A DNA stretch of 64,000 bases from Pyxidicoccus xibeiensis (GTDB lineage Bacteria > Myxococcota > Myxococcia > Myxococcales > Myxococcaceae), in assembly GCF_024198175.1 (NCBI RefSeq), contig NZ_JAJVKV010000025.1, positions 53,826 to 117,825 on the forward strand, read 5' to 3'. The notes beneath the pieces were generated by a model that did no database searches, was not told where the DNA came from, and saw nothing but the letters and a program-made list of their open reading frames with translations. How positions within the stretch are numbered: the first letter of the stretch is position 1; each line of letters starts with the position of its first letter. The position numbers were made by a program, and so were the translations under genes. Positions 1 through 9,327 of the stretch are shown here, piece after piece.

Positions 1-297
1 TACGACTACGCGCTGAAGTGCTCGCACGCGTTCAACCTGCTGGACGCGCGCGGCGCCATCTCCGTCACGGAGCGCGCCAACTTCATCAAGCGCGTGCGCG
101 ACAACGCGCGCCTGTGCGCGGAGGGCTACCTCCAGATGCGCGAGCGGCTGGGCTACCCGCTGCTGAAGACGCCGTGGACGGTGGGCGCGCAGCCCCCGGT
201 GCTCGAGGGCAAGCCCGCCAGCGACTACTGGAAGACGGTGCAGCTGAACAAGCCCGTGGAGAAGAAGGAGAAGGCGGAGGTGGCCCGTGGCGCGTGA
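1..297 (+). CDS. glyQ: Glycyl-tRNA synthetase alpha subunit, C-terminal part
   Basis: The frame is open from the first base and ends in TGA at 295-297, leaving the last 98 residues of a protein whose start lies outside the window. The visible part contains the helical stretch YDYALKCSHAFNLLDARGAI and the ERANFIKRVRDNARLCAEGY region typical of the end of class II GlyQ. The alpha subunit holds the aminoacylation site of the alpha2beta2 glycyl-tRNA synthetase, which joins glycine to tRNA-Gly in the cytoplasm. It overlaps the downstream beta-subunit gene by 11 bp, the usual glyQ-glyS arrangement with likely translational coupling. The Lys/Glu-rich tail (PVEKKEKAEVA) is a lineage-specific extension. 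Confidence 0.93.
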   Translation, partial: YDYALKCSHAFNLLDARGAISVTERANFIKRVRDNARLCAEGYLQMRERLGYPLLKTPWTVGAQPPVLEGKPASDYWKTVQLNKPVEKKEKAEVARGA

Positions 298-2398
298 CCT
301 GCTCCTGGAAGTGGGCGCCGAGGAGATTCCGGCGTCGTTCATCGGCCCCGCGCTGGAGGACCTGCAGCGCGTGCTCACCGAGCGCATGGCCGAGGCCCGG
401 CTGAAGCACGGCGAGGTCCGCGTCTTCGGCACCCCGCGCCGCCTGGCGGTGTGGGTGAAGGGCGTGGCGGACGCGGGCGAGGACGTGGTGAAGGAGGTGC
501 TGGGGCCCAGCGCCAAGGCGGCCTTCGACGCGCAGGGCAAGCCCACCAAGGCGGCGGAGAAGTTCGCCGAGGGGCTCAAGCTGTCCGTGGACCAGCTGGG
601 CCGCGCCACCACGGCCAAGGGCGAGTACCTGTCCGCGCGCGTGGAGGAGAAGGGCCGCCCCGCGGCGGACATCCTCCAGGACGCGCTGCACACGGCGGTG
701 CGCGGCATCAACTTCCGCAAGTCCATGCGCTGGGGTGACGTGGACGTGGCCTTCGCGCGCCCGGTGCAGTGGGTGGTGGCCCTGCTGGGCGGCGACGTGC
801 TGCCCGTCGTCTTCGGAGACGTGAAGAGCGGCCGCACCACCTACGGCCACCGCTTCCTCGCGCCCGGGGCCATCGAGCTGAAGGCGCCCGCGGACTACGA
901 GGCCGCGCTGGAGAAGGCGCACGTCGTCGCGGACGTGGCGAAGCGCCGGGCCCTGCTGGTGGAGCGGCTGGGCGCGGCGGCGAAGAAGTCGGGCGGCCAG
1001 CTGCTGGAGGACGCGTCGCTGGTGGACCAGGTGACGAACCTGGTGGAGCTGCCCAGCCCGGTGGTGGGCTCCTTCGAGCCGCGCCACCTGGACCTGCCCC
1101 CGGAGGTGCTGGTGCAGGAGATGAAGAGCCACCAGCGCTACTTCTCGCTGGTGGACGCCGGCGGGAAGCTGCTGCCGAAGTTCATCGCCGTGTCCAACAC
1201 GCCGGTGCGCGACGAGCAGCTCAGCCTGCGCGGCTACCAGCGCGTGCTGGCCTCGCGCCTTGCGGACGGCCGCTTCTTCTTCGACGAGGACCGGAAGACG
1301 CCGCTCGCCGACCGCGTGGAGAAGCTGGGCCGCGTGGTGTGGCAGGGCCAGCTGGGCACCTATCTGGAGAAGGTGGAGCGCTTCCGCGCGCTGGCCGTGT
1401 GGCTGGCCGGCCAGACGGGCCGGGCGGGGGAGGGCGCCACCATCGAGCGCGCCGCCACCCTGGCGAAGGCGGACCTCGTCACCGGCATGGTGGGCGAGTT
1501 CCCCGAGCTGCAGGGCGTCATGGGCCGCGAGTACGCGCGGGCCAGCGGCGAGCCGGACGCGGTGGCCCTGGCCATCTACGAGCACTACCTGCCGCGCGGC
1601 GCCGAGGACGCGCTGCCCACGCAGGACGGGGGCGCGTTCATCGGCATCGCGGACCGGCTGGACTCGCTGTGCGGCATCTTCGCCATCGGCAAGGCGCCCA
1701 GCGGCGCGGCGGACCCGTTCGCCCTGCGGCGCGCGTGCATCGCCATCATCCGCCTGGTGCTGGGCCGCGGCTACCGCTTCAGCCTGTCCGCCGCGGTGGA
1801 CGAGGCCCTGCGGCTGCTCGCGCCGAAGATTGCCAACGCCAAGCGCAAGGCCGGCGAGCCGGCCCCGCGCGAGCAGGTGCTGGAGTTCTTCCGCGGCCGC
1901 CTCAAGGCGCTGTGGGGAGAGCAGCACCGCACGGACGTGGTGGAGGCGGTGCTGGCCGCCGGCTTCGACGACCTGGTGGCCGCGCAGAAGCGCCTGGAGG
2001 CGCTCAGCCTCCTCGTCGGCCGGGCGGACTTCCAGCCCCTGGCGGCGGCCTTCAAGCGCGTGGTCAACATCGTGGAGAAGCAGGGCAAGGACGTGAAGGG
2101 CGGGGAGACGAACCCGCAGAAGCTGGTGGACGAGCCGGAGCGCCACCTGCACACCGCCTTCACCCAGGCCCGCAACACGGTGGCCGGGCTGGTGAAGACG
2201 GACGACTTCACCGGCGCCCTGCGTGAAATCACCGGCCTCAAGCCCGCCGTGGACACCTTCTTCGACAAGGTGATGGTGATGGCCGAGGACAAGGACCTGC
2301 GGGAGAACCGCATCCGGCTCCTCACGGAGATTGGCGCCCTGTTCAACCAGGTGGCTGATTTCTCGAAGATCCAGGCGGAAGTCGCCGCGGCGGCCTGA
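287..2398 (+). CDS. glyS: Glycyl-tRNA synthetase beta subunit
   Basis: A 703-residue protein, the normal length for GlyS (about 690), beginning with the family signature LLLEVGAEEIPASF after a GTG start at 287. It carries the conserved LDLPPEVLVQEMKSHQRYF region, the DGRFFFDEDRKTPL segment around residues 325-340, and a C-terminal helical anticodon-binding domain rich in the pattern AVDTFFDKVMVMAEDKDLRENR. The beta subunit recognises tRNA-Gly and completes the alpha2beta2 enzyme. The GTG overlaps the end of glyQ by 11 bp, so translation is probably coupled. A strong hairpin follows the stop and presumably ends the transcript. No domain looks disrupted. Confidence 0.96.
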   Translation: MARDLLLEVGAEEIPASFIGPALEDLQRVLTERMAEARLKHGEVRVFGTPRRLAVWVKGVADAGEDVVKEVLGPSAKAAFDAQGKPTKAAEKFAEGLKLSVDQLGRATTAKGEYLSARVEEKGRPAADILQDALHTAVRGINFRKSMRWGDVDVAFARPVQWVVALLGGDVLPVVFGDVKSGRTTYGHRFLAPGAIELKAPADYEAALEKAHVVADVAKRRALLVERLGAAAKKSGGQLLEDASLVDQVTNLVELPSPVVGSFEPRHLDLPPEVLVQEMKSHQRYFSLVDAGGKLLPKFIAVSNTPVRDEQLSLRGYQRVLASRLADGRFFFDEDRKTPLADRVEKLGRVVWQGQLGTYLEKVERFRALAVWLAGQTGRAGEGATIERAATLAKADLVTGMVGEFPELQGVMGREYARASGEPDAVALAIYEHYLPRGAEDALPTQDGGAFIGIADRLDSLCGIFAIGKAPSGAADPFALRRACIAIIRLVLGRGYRFSLSAAVDEALRLLAPKIANAKRKAGEPAPREQVLEFFRGRLKALWGEQHRTDVVEAVLAAGFDDLVAAQKRLEALSLLVGRADFQPLAAAFKRVVNIVEKQGKDVKGGETNPQKLVDEPERHLHTAFTQARNTVAGLVKTDDFTGALREITGLKPAVDTFFDKVMVMAEDKDLRENRIRLLTEIGALFNQVADFSKIQAEVAAAA

Positions 2399-2419
2399 GC
2401 AGGCGCCTGAAGGCCGGCT

Positions 2420-2452
2420 GCCCTCCGGGGGATGGAGCACACCCCGGAGGGC
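2420..2452 (+). terminator. Hairpin terminator after glyS
   Basis: Perfect 11-bp stem, GCCCTCCGGGG (2420-2430) against CCCCGGAGGGC (2442-2452), with an 11-nt loop, starting 21 bp after the glyS stop. There is no long U tract, as is common in GC-rich myxobacterial hairpins. It separates the glyQS operon from the lipoprotein pair. Confidence 0.7.
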
Positions 2453-2544
2453 CCCGCTCCGTTCGCCAGGGGGCGCCCGGGAATTGTGGTTCCCCTTTCC
2501 GGTTGCCCGGGGGGAGGCCCCTTCCTACACTCCGCCCCCCTCTG

Positions 2545-4041
2545 ATGCGCGCCTACCTTCTCACCGCCGCGCTGCTGCTCGTGTCGTGCGATACCGACCC
2601 CGAGCAGCGGCCTCCGCCGTCCACCCGCCTCGTCTACCCGAGTGGCCTCGCCTTCTGGCGTCCCGAGAGTGGCCCGTCCACCAACGGCTACCTGTACGTG
2701 GCGAGCGCCAACTTCGACAAGTGCTACGACTCCGGCTCCGTGATGGCGCTGGACCTGGACGCGCTGGGCGTGCGTCCCTTCGGTGAGGCCTTCACCGAGC
2801 CGGACTCCCCGGACCGGGTGGTGCCCTCCATCGAGAACCTGGGCATCGGCTCGACGTCGTTCGTGCAGATAGAGAGCTTCGCGGGCGAGATGGCGCTCTG
2901 GAGTCCGCCAGGCCGCACGCCGCGCCTGTTCGTCGCCTCGCGGGCGGAGGGCAGCTTCCTGCACGCCATCGACGTGGGCACGGACGGCACCAGCCTGAGC
3001 TGCGTGCAGGGCGGTGCGCGTGACTGCCGCACCAACGCCCTGTCCCTGCTCGACGTCCCGGGCGCGGCCGACGGGTTTCCCTCGGCCCCGGGCCCCCAGG
3101 GCATCAGCGTGGACCGGAACGACCCCGAGGCCTCCCTCTGGGTGACGCACTCGGAGCTGGTCGGCCCCGCGGAGTCGGCCGACGAGGCCGAGTTCCAGTC
3201 CTACCTCGTCTCGCTCCCGGCCTCGAACCCCAGCCGGGACGCGCTGGGCACGGGCAACTTCGTGGCGCTGGGCTCCGAGTCCCGGCTGGCCGGCGTCGCG
3301 CACGCCACGGCCATCGGCAGCCGGTACATCTACGCCTCCGGCCGCAACTCCTCCTCCGCCCAGCTGGGCGCCCGGGCCGCGCGCTTCATCCTGCGGCTGG
3401 TGGACCGGAGGGCGCCCGAGGTCGTCCTGGAGACGAACCTCGAGTTGGAGTACTTCGTGCGCGAGGCGCGCGGCGTCGCGGTGGTGCCGTCCGCCATCCG
3501 CGAGGTGGCGAACCCGCAGAACCCCGCCGCGCCCTTCACCGTCGTGGACGAGCGCCTCTACCTGCTGGCGCGCGGGCCGGACACGCTGCTGGTCCTGGAC
3601 GTGGTGAACGCGGGCGGCACGGCGCCCGGGGCCGGGGACGCGCCGAGCGTCCGCATCGTCTCCGCGCTGCCCCTGCCAGAGGGCGCCAGCGAGCTGGAGG
3701 TCATCCGCCGGGCCGCGGGCCGTGGCAACCTGGTGGCGGTGACGGGCAGCGGCGACGAGGCCGTGTCCATCTTCGACGAGGAGGTGGGCCAGCTCGTCGC
3801 GCAGGTCCCGGTGGGCGTGAATGACCCGAACCAGCCCAGCCAGCCCTTCGGCCTGACGGCGGACGTGCGGGGCAACGCCGCCCGCCTCTTCGCCAGCACC
3901 TTCGGTGACGGCCGTGTCGCCGTCATCGACATTCCCGACCTCGAGCGGCCGCAGAACGCGCGGCTGGTGGCACGGCTCGGCGCCCAGCAGCTGCGCGACC
4001 CGCGCCAGGGCACCAGCGTGTGCCAGGAGACCTCCCCTTGA
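2545..4041 (+). CDS. Predicted lipoprotein with propeller-like repeats
   Basis: A 498-residue protein. I chose ATG 2545 rather than an upstream in-frame GTG at 2503 because it puts a short signal peptide and lipobox (LLLVSC, Cys15) right at the N-terminus. The body reads as repeated beta strands with motifs such as RLVYPSGLAFW, GYLYVASANFDKCYDSGSVMALDLD, RLFVASRAEGSFLHAIDV and NAARLFASTFGDGRVAVIDI, which suggest a beta-propeller of the YVTN or surface-antigen kind; that is inference. It would be anchored in the envelope by its lipidated Cys. Its stop overlaps the TTG start of the next lipoprotein gene, so the two are co-translated and may form one complex. Function unknown. Confidence 0.8.
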   Translation: MRAYLLTAALLLVSCDTDPEQRPPPSTRLVYPSGLAFWRPESGPSTNGYLYVASANFDKCYDSGSVMALDLDALGVRPFGEAFTEPDSPDRVVPSIENLGIGSTSFVQIESFAGEMALWSPPGRTPRLFVASRAEGSFLHAIDVGTDGTSLSCVQGGARDCRTNALSLLDVPGAADGFPSAPGPQGISVDRNDPEASLWVTHSELVGPAESADEAEFQSYLVSLPASNPSRDALGTGNFVALGSESRLAGVAHATAIGSRYIYASGRNSSSAQLGARAARFILRLVDRRAPEVVLETNLELEYFVREARGVAVVPSAIREVANPQNPAAPFTVVDERLYLLARGPDTLLVLDVVNAGGTAPGAGDAPSVRIVSALPLPEGASELEVIRRAAGRGNLVAVTGSGDEAVSIFDEEVGQLVAQVPVGVNDPNQPSQPFGLTADVRGNAARLFASTFGDGRVAVIDIPDLERPQNARLVARLGAQQLRDPRQGTSVCQETSP

Positions 4042-6083
4042 AGCGCAGCGCACTCGCCCCCCGTGGCACCCTCGCCGCCCTCCTTACCTGCGCCGCTGTG
4101 TCCGGCGCCTGCTCGGACACGGAGGTGCGCACCGGCGTCGCCGGCCTGTCCGGCACGTATGACCTGACGCTCGTCAACGACCTGGTCTTCGTCACCTCGT
4201 CGGACCGGGACGAGCTCCGGGTGCTGGACCTGTCCGCGAACCCCATGCAGTTCATCCCCGCGCCCAACCCGCTGGAGGCGCTGTCCATCCCGGTGCTGGA
4301 GCGCCCGGACGCGCTGACGCGTGACGTGGGCTATGACGACGCGGGCGCGGACGTGCCCGGTCCGTACGTGTACGCACGCAGCTCCGGCTCCTCGAAGATC
4401 TCCGTGGTGGCCGCGGACCGCCAGCGGCTGGTGCAGGTCACCGAGCCGCTGGAGACCGGCAGCCTCGTCACCGCCTTCGCCGCGCGTGCGCCCACGCCGG
4501 GCGGGAGCGCCACCAGCACGCTGTACTACGCCATCCAGGACCCCGACGGCGCCTTCGAGGCGGACACCGGGGGCGCGAGGGTGATGCGCCAGGAGCTGCC
4601 CGGCCCCGAGGCGCTGGAGGCCGGCACGGCCGTGCCGCCGGCGGCGCCGGTGTTCTGCCTTCAGCCGGGCGAGTCCGTCCAGGCGATGGTGGTGCTGAAG
4701 GGCGCCGGTGAGCTGGTGGTGGCCACGCGCCAGTCCTCCGGCCGCTCCGGACGGACGCTCCTCGTCACCGACGCGGGGCCGCTCGCGAGCTGCCTCCAGC
4801 CGACCGCGCCCACCGTGGACATGTCGCCGGGCTTTGGCAACGTGCCCGTGCGCCAGCTGGCCACCCACCCGCGTGTGCGCTTCCCCGATGACAGCATCGT
4901 TCCCGCCAACCGGTACGTCTTCGGCATCCGGGACGAGGCCGCCTGCGGCGGCGGGCGGGAGTGCTCCGGCGTGGTGGCCGTGGATACGACCACGCCGACT
5001 CGCGCGGAGCGGGCCCTCGACGCCGGCGGCGCCCCCATGCTGCCCATCTTCGCGTCCGGGGGGCTGCCCACCGGGCTGGCCCTCATCCCCGACGCCCGCC
5101 TGCAGTTCCGGCTCGACGAGGGGACTCCGCCGCCGGCCCTCGTCCCGCTGCTGGGCCTGATGCCGTCCTCCAACGGCGACATCACCCTGTTCTCCGCCAG
5201 CGACCTGCGGCAGTTCGACCTGTCCAGCGCCACGCCCACCGCCACGGTGGAGCTGCGCAACCGGAACGAGGCCCTGCTCGCGCAGCAGACGGCGAACCTG
5301 GTGGAGGTGACCCAGGACCCGTCGCTGCAGTCCACGGTCCTCTACGAGGGCTCCGTCTCCAGCGGGGTGTTCCGCTTCGTCTACCAGGGCGCGCTCCAGG
5401 GGCTGGTCGGCCTGGCCCGCAGCCCGGAAGACCCCCGGCTGTTCGAGGCCGAGGCGTCCGCGGCCACCCTGGCCCGGGCAGGGGACCTCATCATCCTGGA
5501 CAGCGCGGACGCCGAGTGCGCCACGGCCCTCACGGTGGCGGCCGTGACGCCGGTGCCGGGCACCACGCGCGTGCGGTTCACGCTGGGTGACACCGAGCAG
5601 ATTCCCGAGGAGTGCGCCGGTCTGGGCTCCTTCACCGTGCGGGCCGGGGGGGACCAGCCCTTCGTCCTGCAGGACGCGGGGGGCGGCTTCCTCTCCCGCG
5701 ACGTGCTGGTCACGGCGTACGCCATCGCCACCGAATACTTCTACCACCCCATCGGCTTCAGCGACGTCTCCAAGTTCCCCCAGCCGCCTCCGCCGCTGCT
5801 GATGCGCGTCACGTCCGTGGCCCGTGAGCTGGTGCGGGGGGACCGGTACGTGGTCACCGTGTCGTCCGGCATCCGCAACTACATCTTCGACCTGGACGTC
5901 GAGGACCCGAACGCCGGCCTGGGGCTCTACACCCTGCCTGGCGCCGTGGCTGCCTCCCAGGCAGGCGGCCAGACCCTCAGAGCCTACATCGCCTACCCGT
6001 CGGCGGATGGCATCCTCCAGGTGAGCCTGGAGGGCGTGGTGGACAATGTGTCCAACTCCCTCCCCCTGACGCCCTTCGAGTAA
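4038..6083 (+). CDS. Predicted lipoprotein, partner of the upstream gene
   Basis: I place the start at TTG 4038, which overlaps the preceding TGA (TTGA) and is preceded by AGGAGA at 4024-4029. A GTG at 4020 would add six residues but lacks such a site. The product is 681 residues. It begins with a signal peptide containing a likely lipobox (VSGAC, Cys25), followed by strand-rich repeats (DLTLVNDLVFVTSSDRDELRVLDL near the front) and a C-terminal domain ending in a SADGILQVSLEG-like strand. Several Cys residues in the middle may form disulfides. The overlap with the upstream lipoprotein implies a shared role at the cell surface or periplasm. No enzyme motif is visible. Confidence 0.78.
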   Translation: MKRSALAPRGTLAALLTCAAVSGACSDTEVRTGVAGLSGTYDLTLVNDLVFVTSSDRDELRVLDLSANPMQFIPAPNPLEALSIPVLERPDALTRDVGYDDAGADVPGPYVYARSSGSSKISVVAADRQRLVQVTEPLETGSLVTAFAARAPTPGGSATSTLYYAIQDPDGAFEADTGGARVMRQELPGPEALEAGTAVPPAAPVFCLQPGESVQAMVVLKGAGELVVATRQSSGRSGRTLLVTDAGPLASCLQPTAPTVDMSPGFGNVPVRQLATHPRVRFPDDSIVPANRYVFGIRDEAACGGGRECSGVVAVDTTTPTRAERALDAGGAPMLPIFASGGLPTGLALIPDARLQFRLDEGTPPPALVPLLGLMPSSNGDITLFSASDLRQFDLSSATPTATVELRNRNEALLAQQTANLVEVTQDPSLQSTVLYEGSVSSGVFRFVYQGALQGLVGLARSPEDPRLFEAEASAATLARAGDLIILDSADAECATALTVAAVTPVPGTTRVRFTLGDTEQIPEECAGLGSFTVRAGGDQPFVLQDAGGGFLSRDVLVTAYAIATEYFYHPIGFSDVSKFPQPPPPLLMRVTSVARELVRGDRYVVTVSSGIRNYIFDLDVEDPNAGLGLYTLPGAVAASQAGGQTLRAYIAYPSADGILQVSLEGVVDNVSNSLPLTPFE

Positions 6084-6146
6084 TTGGGCTCGCCCGGGGG
6101 GCTCTGTTATCTTCGGGGACATCCTGAATCACGCGAGTCAAGACCG

Positions 6147-7028
6147 ATGATCGATCAGAACTCCCGCCCCGCCCGCAAGGTCGGCATCGCCGACCACCTG
6201 TGGGAGGCGTACGAAGAGATGGCCCAGCAGATGGGCTCGGATCGCGATGCGCTGATCAACCAGGCGCTCTTCATGTTCGCGCGCCTCAACGGCTTCATCG
6301 AGGTGAAGGCCCGCTCCGAGGGGCCCGTGGCCGTGGCCCCTGCCGCCGCGTCGCGTCCGGCGCCTGTCGCCGCCGCGCCCGCGCCGGCCCGTGCGGCGGC
6401 GCCCCCGGTGCTGGCGCCCGCGCCCGCCCCCAAGCCCGACCCCACGCCGCAGCCGGTCCGCGGCGGCGGCCGGGGCGCCGCTCCCGCCAACGAGGACCGC
6501 GCCTCCGCCAACGGCCTGGACAACGACCCGGTGCGCCGCGAGGTCGCCGAGCGCGTCCTGGAGACGGCCGCGGAGCTCGAGCGCCTCATCAAGGGCAAGA
6601 ACGAGCCGCCTCCTCCCAACGACGACATGGTCGACGAGGAGGAGGAGCCGCTGCCCGACGCCGAGGAACCGGCGATGGAGGACGAGGAGCAGGCCGAGCC
6701 CGAGGAGGAGGAGGAGGCCGCGGACGAGGTCGCCGAGGAGGAAGAGGCCGGCGCCCTGTACCTCGTCACCGAGTCGGGTGACCAGGAGCGCATCATCAAG
6801 GAGCGCTTCGTCATCGGCCGTGGCAAGCACTGCGACTTCGTCATCAACTCCGGCAAGGTGTCCCGCGAGCACGCCGTCATCGTCCACGAGGGGAATGACT
6901 GGATCATCGAGGACCTCGGCTCGTCCAACGGCACCTGGTACAACAAGCAGCGCATCAAGCGCCGGAAGATCGAAGACGGGGACGAGTACTTCATCTGCAG
7001 CGAGAAGATCCGCCTCGTCGTCAGCTAG
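6147..7028 (+). CDS. FHA-domain protein with acidic linker, at head of Tad-like locus
   Basis: A 293-residue protein starting at ATG 6147; the longer in-frame start at 6084 overlaps the promoter region of the previous gene's 3' flank and was rejected. Residues 1-55 are helical and could be a small binding domain (ALINQALFMFARLNGF). Then follow a Pro/Ala-rich linker and a run of Glu/Asp at about 160-195. The FHA domain fills residues 203-293 and has the usual phosphopeptide-binding elements: GRG, SREH and SSNGTW. FHA domains bind phosphothreonine, so this protein is probably controlled by Ser/Thr kinases. Its place just before cpaA, cpaC and cpaF suggests it is a cytoplasmic regulator or scaffold of that secretion apparatus. 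Confidence 0.85.
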   Translation: MIDQNSRPARKVGIADHLWEAYEEMAQQMGSDRDALINQALFMFARLNGFIEVKARSEGPVAVAPAAASRPAPVAAAPAPARAAAPPVLAPAPAPKPDPTPQPVRGGGRGAAPANEDRASANGLDNDPVRREVAERVLETAAELERLIKGKNEPPPPNDDMVDEEEEPLPDAEEPAMEDEEQAEPEEEEEAADEVAEEEEAGALYLVTESGDQERIIKERFVIGRGKHCDFVINSGKVSREHAVIVHEGNDWIIEDLGSSNGTWYNKQRIKRRKIEDGDEYFICSEKIRLVVS

Positions 7029-7148
7029 CGCGCGCCGTCCGGCCCCATCCGGCCCCGTCCCTGGGGGCTTCCGGGTGTTCGACAATTGACGGGCTCGGGG
7101 CGTCCCTGGTTTGATACCGGACGCCTGCCACGGATGGGACAGGCGTAG

Positions 7149-7685
7149 ATGACGCCTGTTCAGATCGCGCTGTGGACGGTCCTTGGAGTAGCCCTGGTGA
7201 TCTCGGTGGTGACGGACGTTATGCGCCGGGAGATCCTGGACGTGGTCACCTACCCGCTGATGGCGGTGGCGCTGGGCGTGCGCCTGGCCACGGAGGGCGT
7301 CGGAGATTTGGAGACCGGCCTCGTCAGCGGGCTGGTGTCGGGGGCGGGCCTGGCGGCGCTGCTGTTGCCAGCGGCGTTCCGGGGGCGGATGGGGTGGGGG
7401 GACGTGAAGCTGATGGGCGGAGTGGGCGCCGTCATGGGGTTTCCGGCGGTGCTGGCGGCCGCGGCGTTCATCTCTCTGGTGGGTGCGCTCCAGGCCGTGG
7501 TGACGCTGCTCTGGCAGGGCGCGGTGTGGGACACACTGGCGGCGGCGACAAGACGTTGGGCGGCGCGGGTGCATCTGGCGCGGGCGGACGCGCAGCCAGA
7601 GGCCCGGCGCCACATCCCCTACGGGGTGGCCATCGCGCTCGGAACCTTCTGGGCGCTGTGGTGGCAGCACGGCAGCATGAGTTAG
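7149..7685 (+). CDS. cpaA: Prepilin peptidase, CpaA/TadV type (A24)
   Basis: A 178-residue polytopic membrane protein with about five or six hydrophobic segments. The A24 aspartyl protease signature appears as RMGWGDVKLMGGVGAV near residues 79-94 (GxGD with its Asp), and the first catalytic Asp is most likely in SVVTDVMRREI near residue 23. It lacks the N-terminal methylase domain of PilD, as expected for the short CpaA/TadV class. It would cleave leader peptides of Flp-type prepilins at the inner membrane. It sits 26 bp before the cpaC secretin gene. No pilin gene is present in this window, so its substrate must be encoded elsewhere. Confidence 0.9.
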   Translation: MTPVQIALWTVLGVALVISVVTDVMRREILDVVTYPLMAVALGVRLATEGVGDLETGLVSGLVSGAGLAALLLPAAFRGRMGWGDVKLMGGVGAVMGFPAVLAAAAFISLVGALQAVVTLLWQGAVWDTLAAATRRWAARVHLARADAQPEARRHIPYGVAIALGTFWALWWQHGSMS

Positions 7686-7711
7686 CTCGGACTTCGGAAG
7701 GGATACGTACG

Positions 7712-9160
7712 ATGTTCACTCGCTTCACGCACGCCGCGGCGCTGGGCGCCCTGGTCGCACTGGTGGCCAGCGGTAGCGCCCTCGCGCAGGAGGGCAACAC
7801 GGTCAGCCTCGGCGTGGGCTCCCAGAAGGTGCTCAGCATCCCCGGCATGAGCCGCGTCGCCCTCGGCGACCCCGTCATCGCCTCGGCGACGACGCTGGGC
7901 TCCAACCAGCTGCTCATCACCGGCCTCGCCGAGGGCAAGACGACGCTCCTCGTGTGGAAGACGTCAGGCCAGCGCGTCAGCTACATCGTCGCGGTCCGCA
8001 AGCAGGACCCCAACGAGGTCATCTCGGAAATCAAGCGTCTGCTCGGGGAGATTGAAGGCGTCTCCGTCCGCATGGTGGGTGACCGCATCTACCTGGACGG
8101 TCAGGCCTACACCACGCAGGACGCGGACCGCATCAACGAGGTGGTGGGCCTCTACCCGAACGTGAAGTCGTTCGTGAAGATTGCCCCCAACGCCAAGAAG
8201 CTGGTGGCGCAGAACCTCAACGCGGCCTTCCAGAAGGCCGGCCTGAAGAACGTCCAGGCCAACGTCGTGGGCGCCACCATCTTCCTGGAGGGCTCCGTGG
8301 AGAGCCAGCAGGACCTCCAGAAGGCGGAGCTCATCACCAAGGCCATCGGCGAGAAGGTGGAGAACCTGCTCGTCGTCGGCATCAAGCGGATGATCCTCTC
8401 CGAGGTCCAGTTCGTGGAGATCCGCCGCAACAGCCGGGACCGCTACGGCATCCGCTACCCCACGGACATCACCGGCTCGGCGTCCGCGGCGGCGGCCATC
8501 ACCCAGCAGCTGTTCCCCGGCACCTTCGGCGAGGGCGCGGCGAACCTGGGCCTGACGGCGGGCGCGGACTTCTCCATCGGCTTCCAGGGCAACGACGGCT
8601 ACGGCCGCCTGCTGGCCCAGCCCAAGCTGGTGTGCGCCAGCGGTGAGAAGGCGGAGTTCCTGGCGGGCGGCGAGGTGCCCATCCCCCTCATCACCAACAA
8701 CCAGTTCACGGTGGAGTACAAGAAGTACGGCGTCATCCTGAACCTGCGCCCCACCGCGGACCGCAACGGCAACATCCAGACGGAAATCGAGGCCGAGGCC
8801 TCGGAAATCGACACCTCCGTGTCGGTGTCCTTCGGTGGCTCGTCCGCCATCCCCGGCTTCCGGACGCGCAAGGTGAAGACCAACGTCACCGTGCGCCACG
8901 GAGAGACCATCGTCCTGTCCGGCGTCTTCAGCCACGACGAGCAGAAGTCCGTGTCCAAGATTCCGGGCCTGGGCCACATCCCCATCGTCGGCGAGCTCTT
9001 CAAGAGCCGCGGGTTCGACTCGACCAAGCGCGAGCTGGTCATCTTCGTGACCCCGCGCATCGTCAACCCGGACTCGGACAAGGTCCGGACCATCATCGAG
9101 GACGTGAAGAGCCGCTACAAGCAGGCCCGGTCCGAGGTGAACTTCAACATCTTCGACTGA
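7712..9160 (+). CDS. cpaC: Outer-membrane secretin, CpaC/RcpA type
   Basis: A 482-residue protein starting at ATG 7712 with a clear signal peptide cut after SALA (about residue 25). Residues 27-100 match the pilus-formation N-terminal domain (GVGSQKVLSIPGMSRVALGD), followed by a BON-like segment and, from about residue 230 on, the secretin domain. The secretin has the gate region AGGEVPIPL near 320 and the signature SKIPGLGHIPIVGELFKS near 413, ending in LVIFVTPRIV. It forms the outer-membrane ring through which the Tad-type pilus or effector passes. An ATG-initiated reading frame is open far upstream (from 7172), but that part is a shadow of cpaA. Confidence 0.94.
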   Translation: MFTRFTHAAALGALVALVASGSALAQEGNTVSLGVGSQKVLSIPGMSRVALGDPVIASATTLGSNQLLITGLAEGKTTLLVWKTSGQRVSYIVAVRKQDPNEVISEIKRLLGEIEGVSVRMVGDRIYLDGQAYTTQDADRINEVVGLYPNVKSFVKIAPNAKKLVAQNLNAAFQKAGLKNVQANVVGATIFLEGSVESQQDLQKAELITKAIGEKVENLLVVGIKRMILSEVQFVEIRRNSRDRYGIRYPTDITGSASAAAAITQQLFPGTFGEGAANLGLTAGADFSIGFQGNDGYGRLLAQPKLVCASGEKAEFLAGGEVPIPLITNNQFTVEYKKYGVILNLRPTADRNGNIQTEIEAEASEIDTSVSVSFGGSSAIPGFRTRKVKTNVTVRHGETIVLSGVFSHDEQKSVSKIPGLGHIPIVGELFKSRGFDSTKRELVIFVTPRIVNPDSDKVRTIIEDVKSRYKQARSEVNFNIFD

Positions 9161-9327
9161 AGCAGGGCGCCCCCGGGCGCTCCTTTCGGGCCCTGGGGCC
9201 CGGGTCCGCGGGCCGGCCGCCTCCCCCTTCCAGGGGTGGGTTGCCGGCCCGTCGCCTTGCGGGCAGGCATGCTTCGGCGGCTGGCGCTTTGAGGACGAAT
9301 GGGCGCTTGCTAGCATCCGCCCCCACC

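Noticed and set aside
86..2440. 784-codon minus-strand open frame opposite glyS
   Set aside because: glyS is well supported by family motifs; the antisense frame is repetitive in Val/Leu/Arg/Gln and has no recognisable domain.
7172..7711. N-terminal extension of the secretin frame to 7172
   Set aside because: The extension lies in another frame of cpaA and has Gly/Arg-rich shadow composition; a signal peptide begins exactly at ATG 7712.
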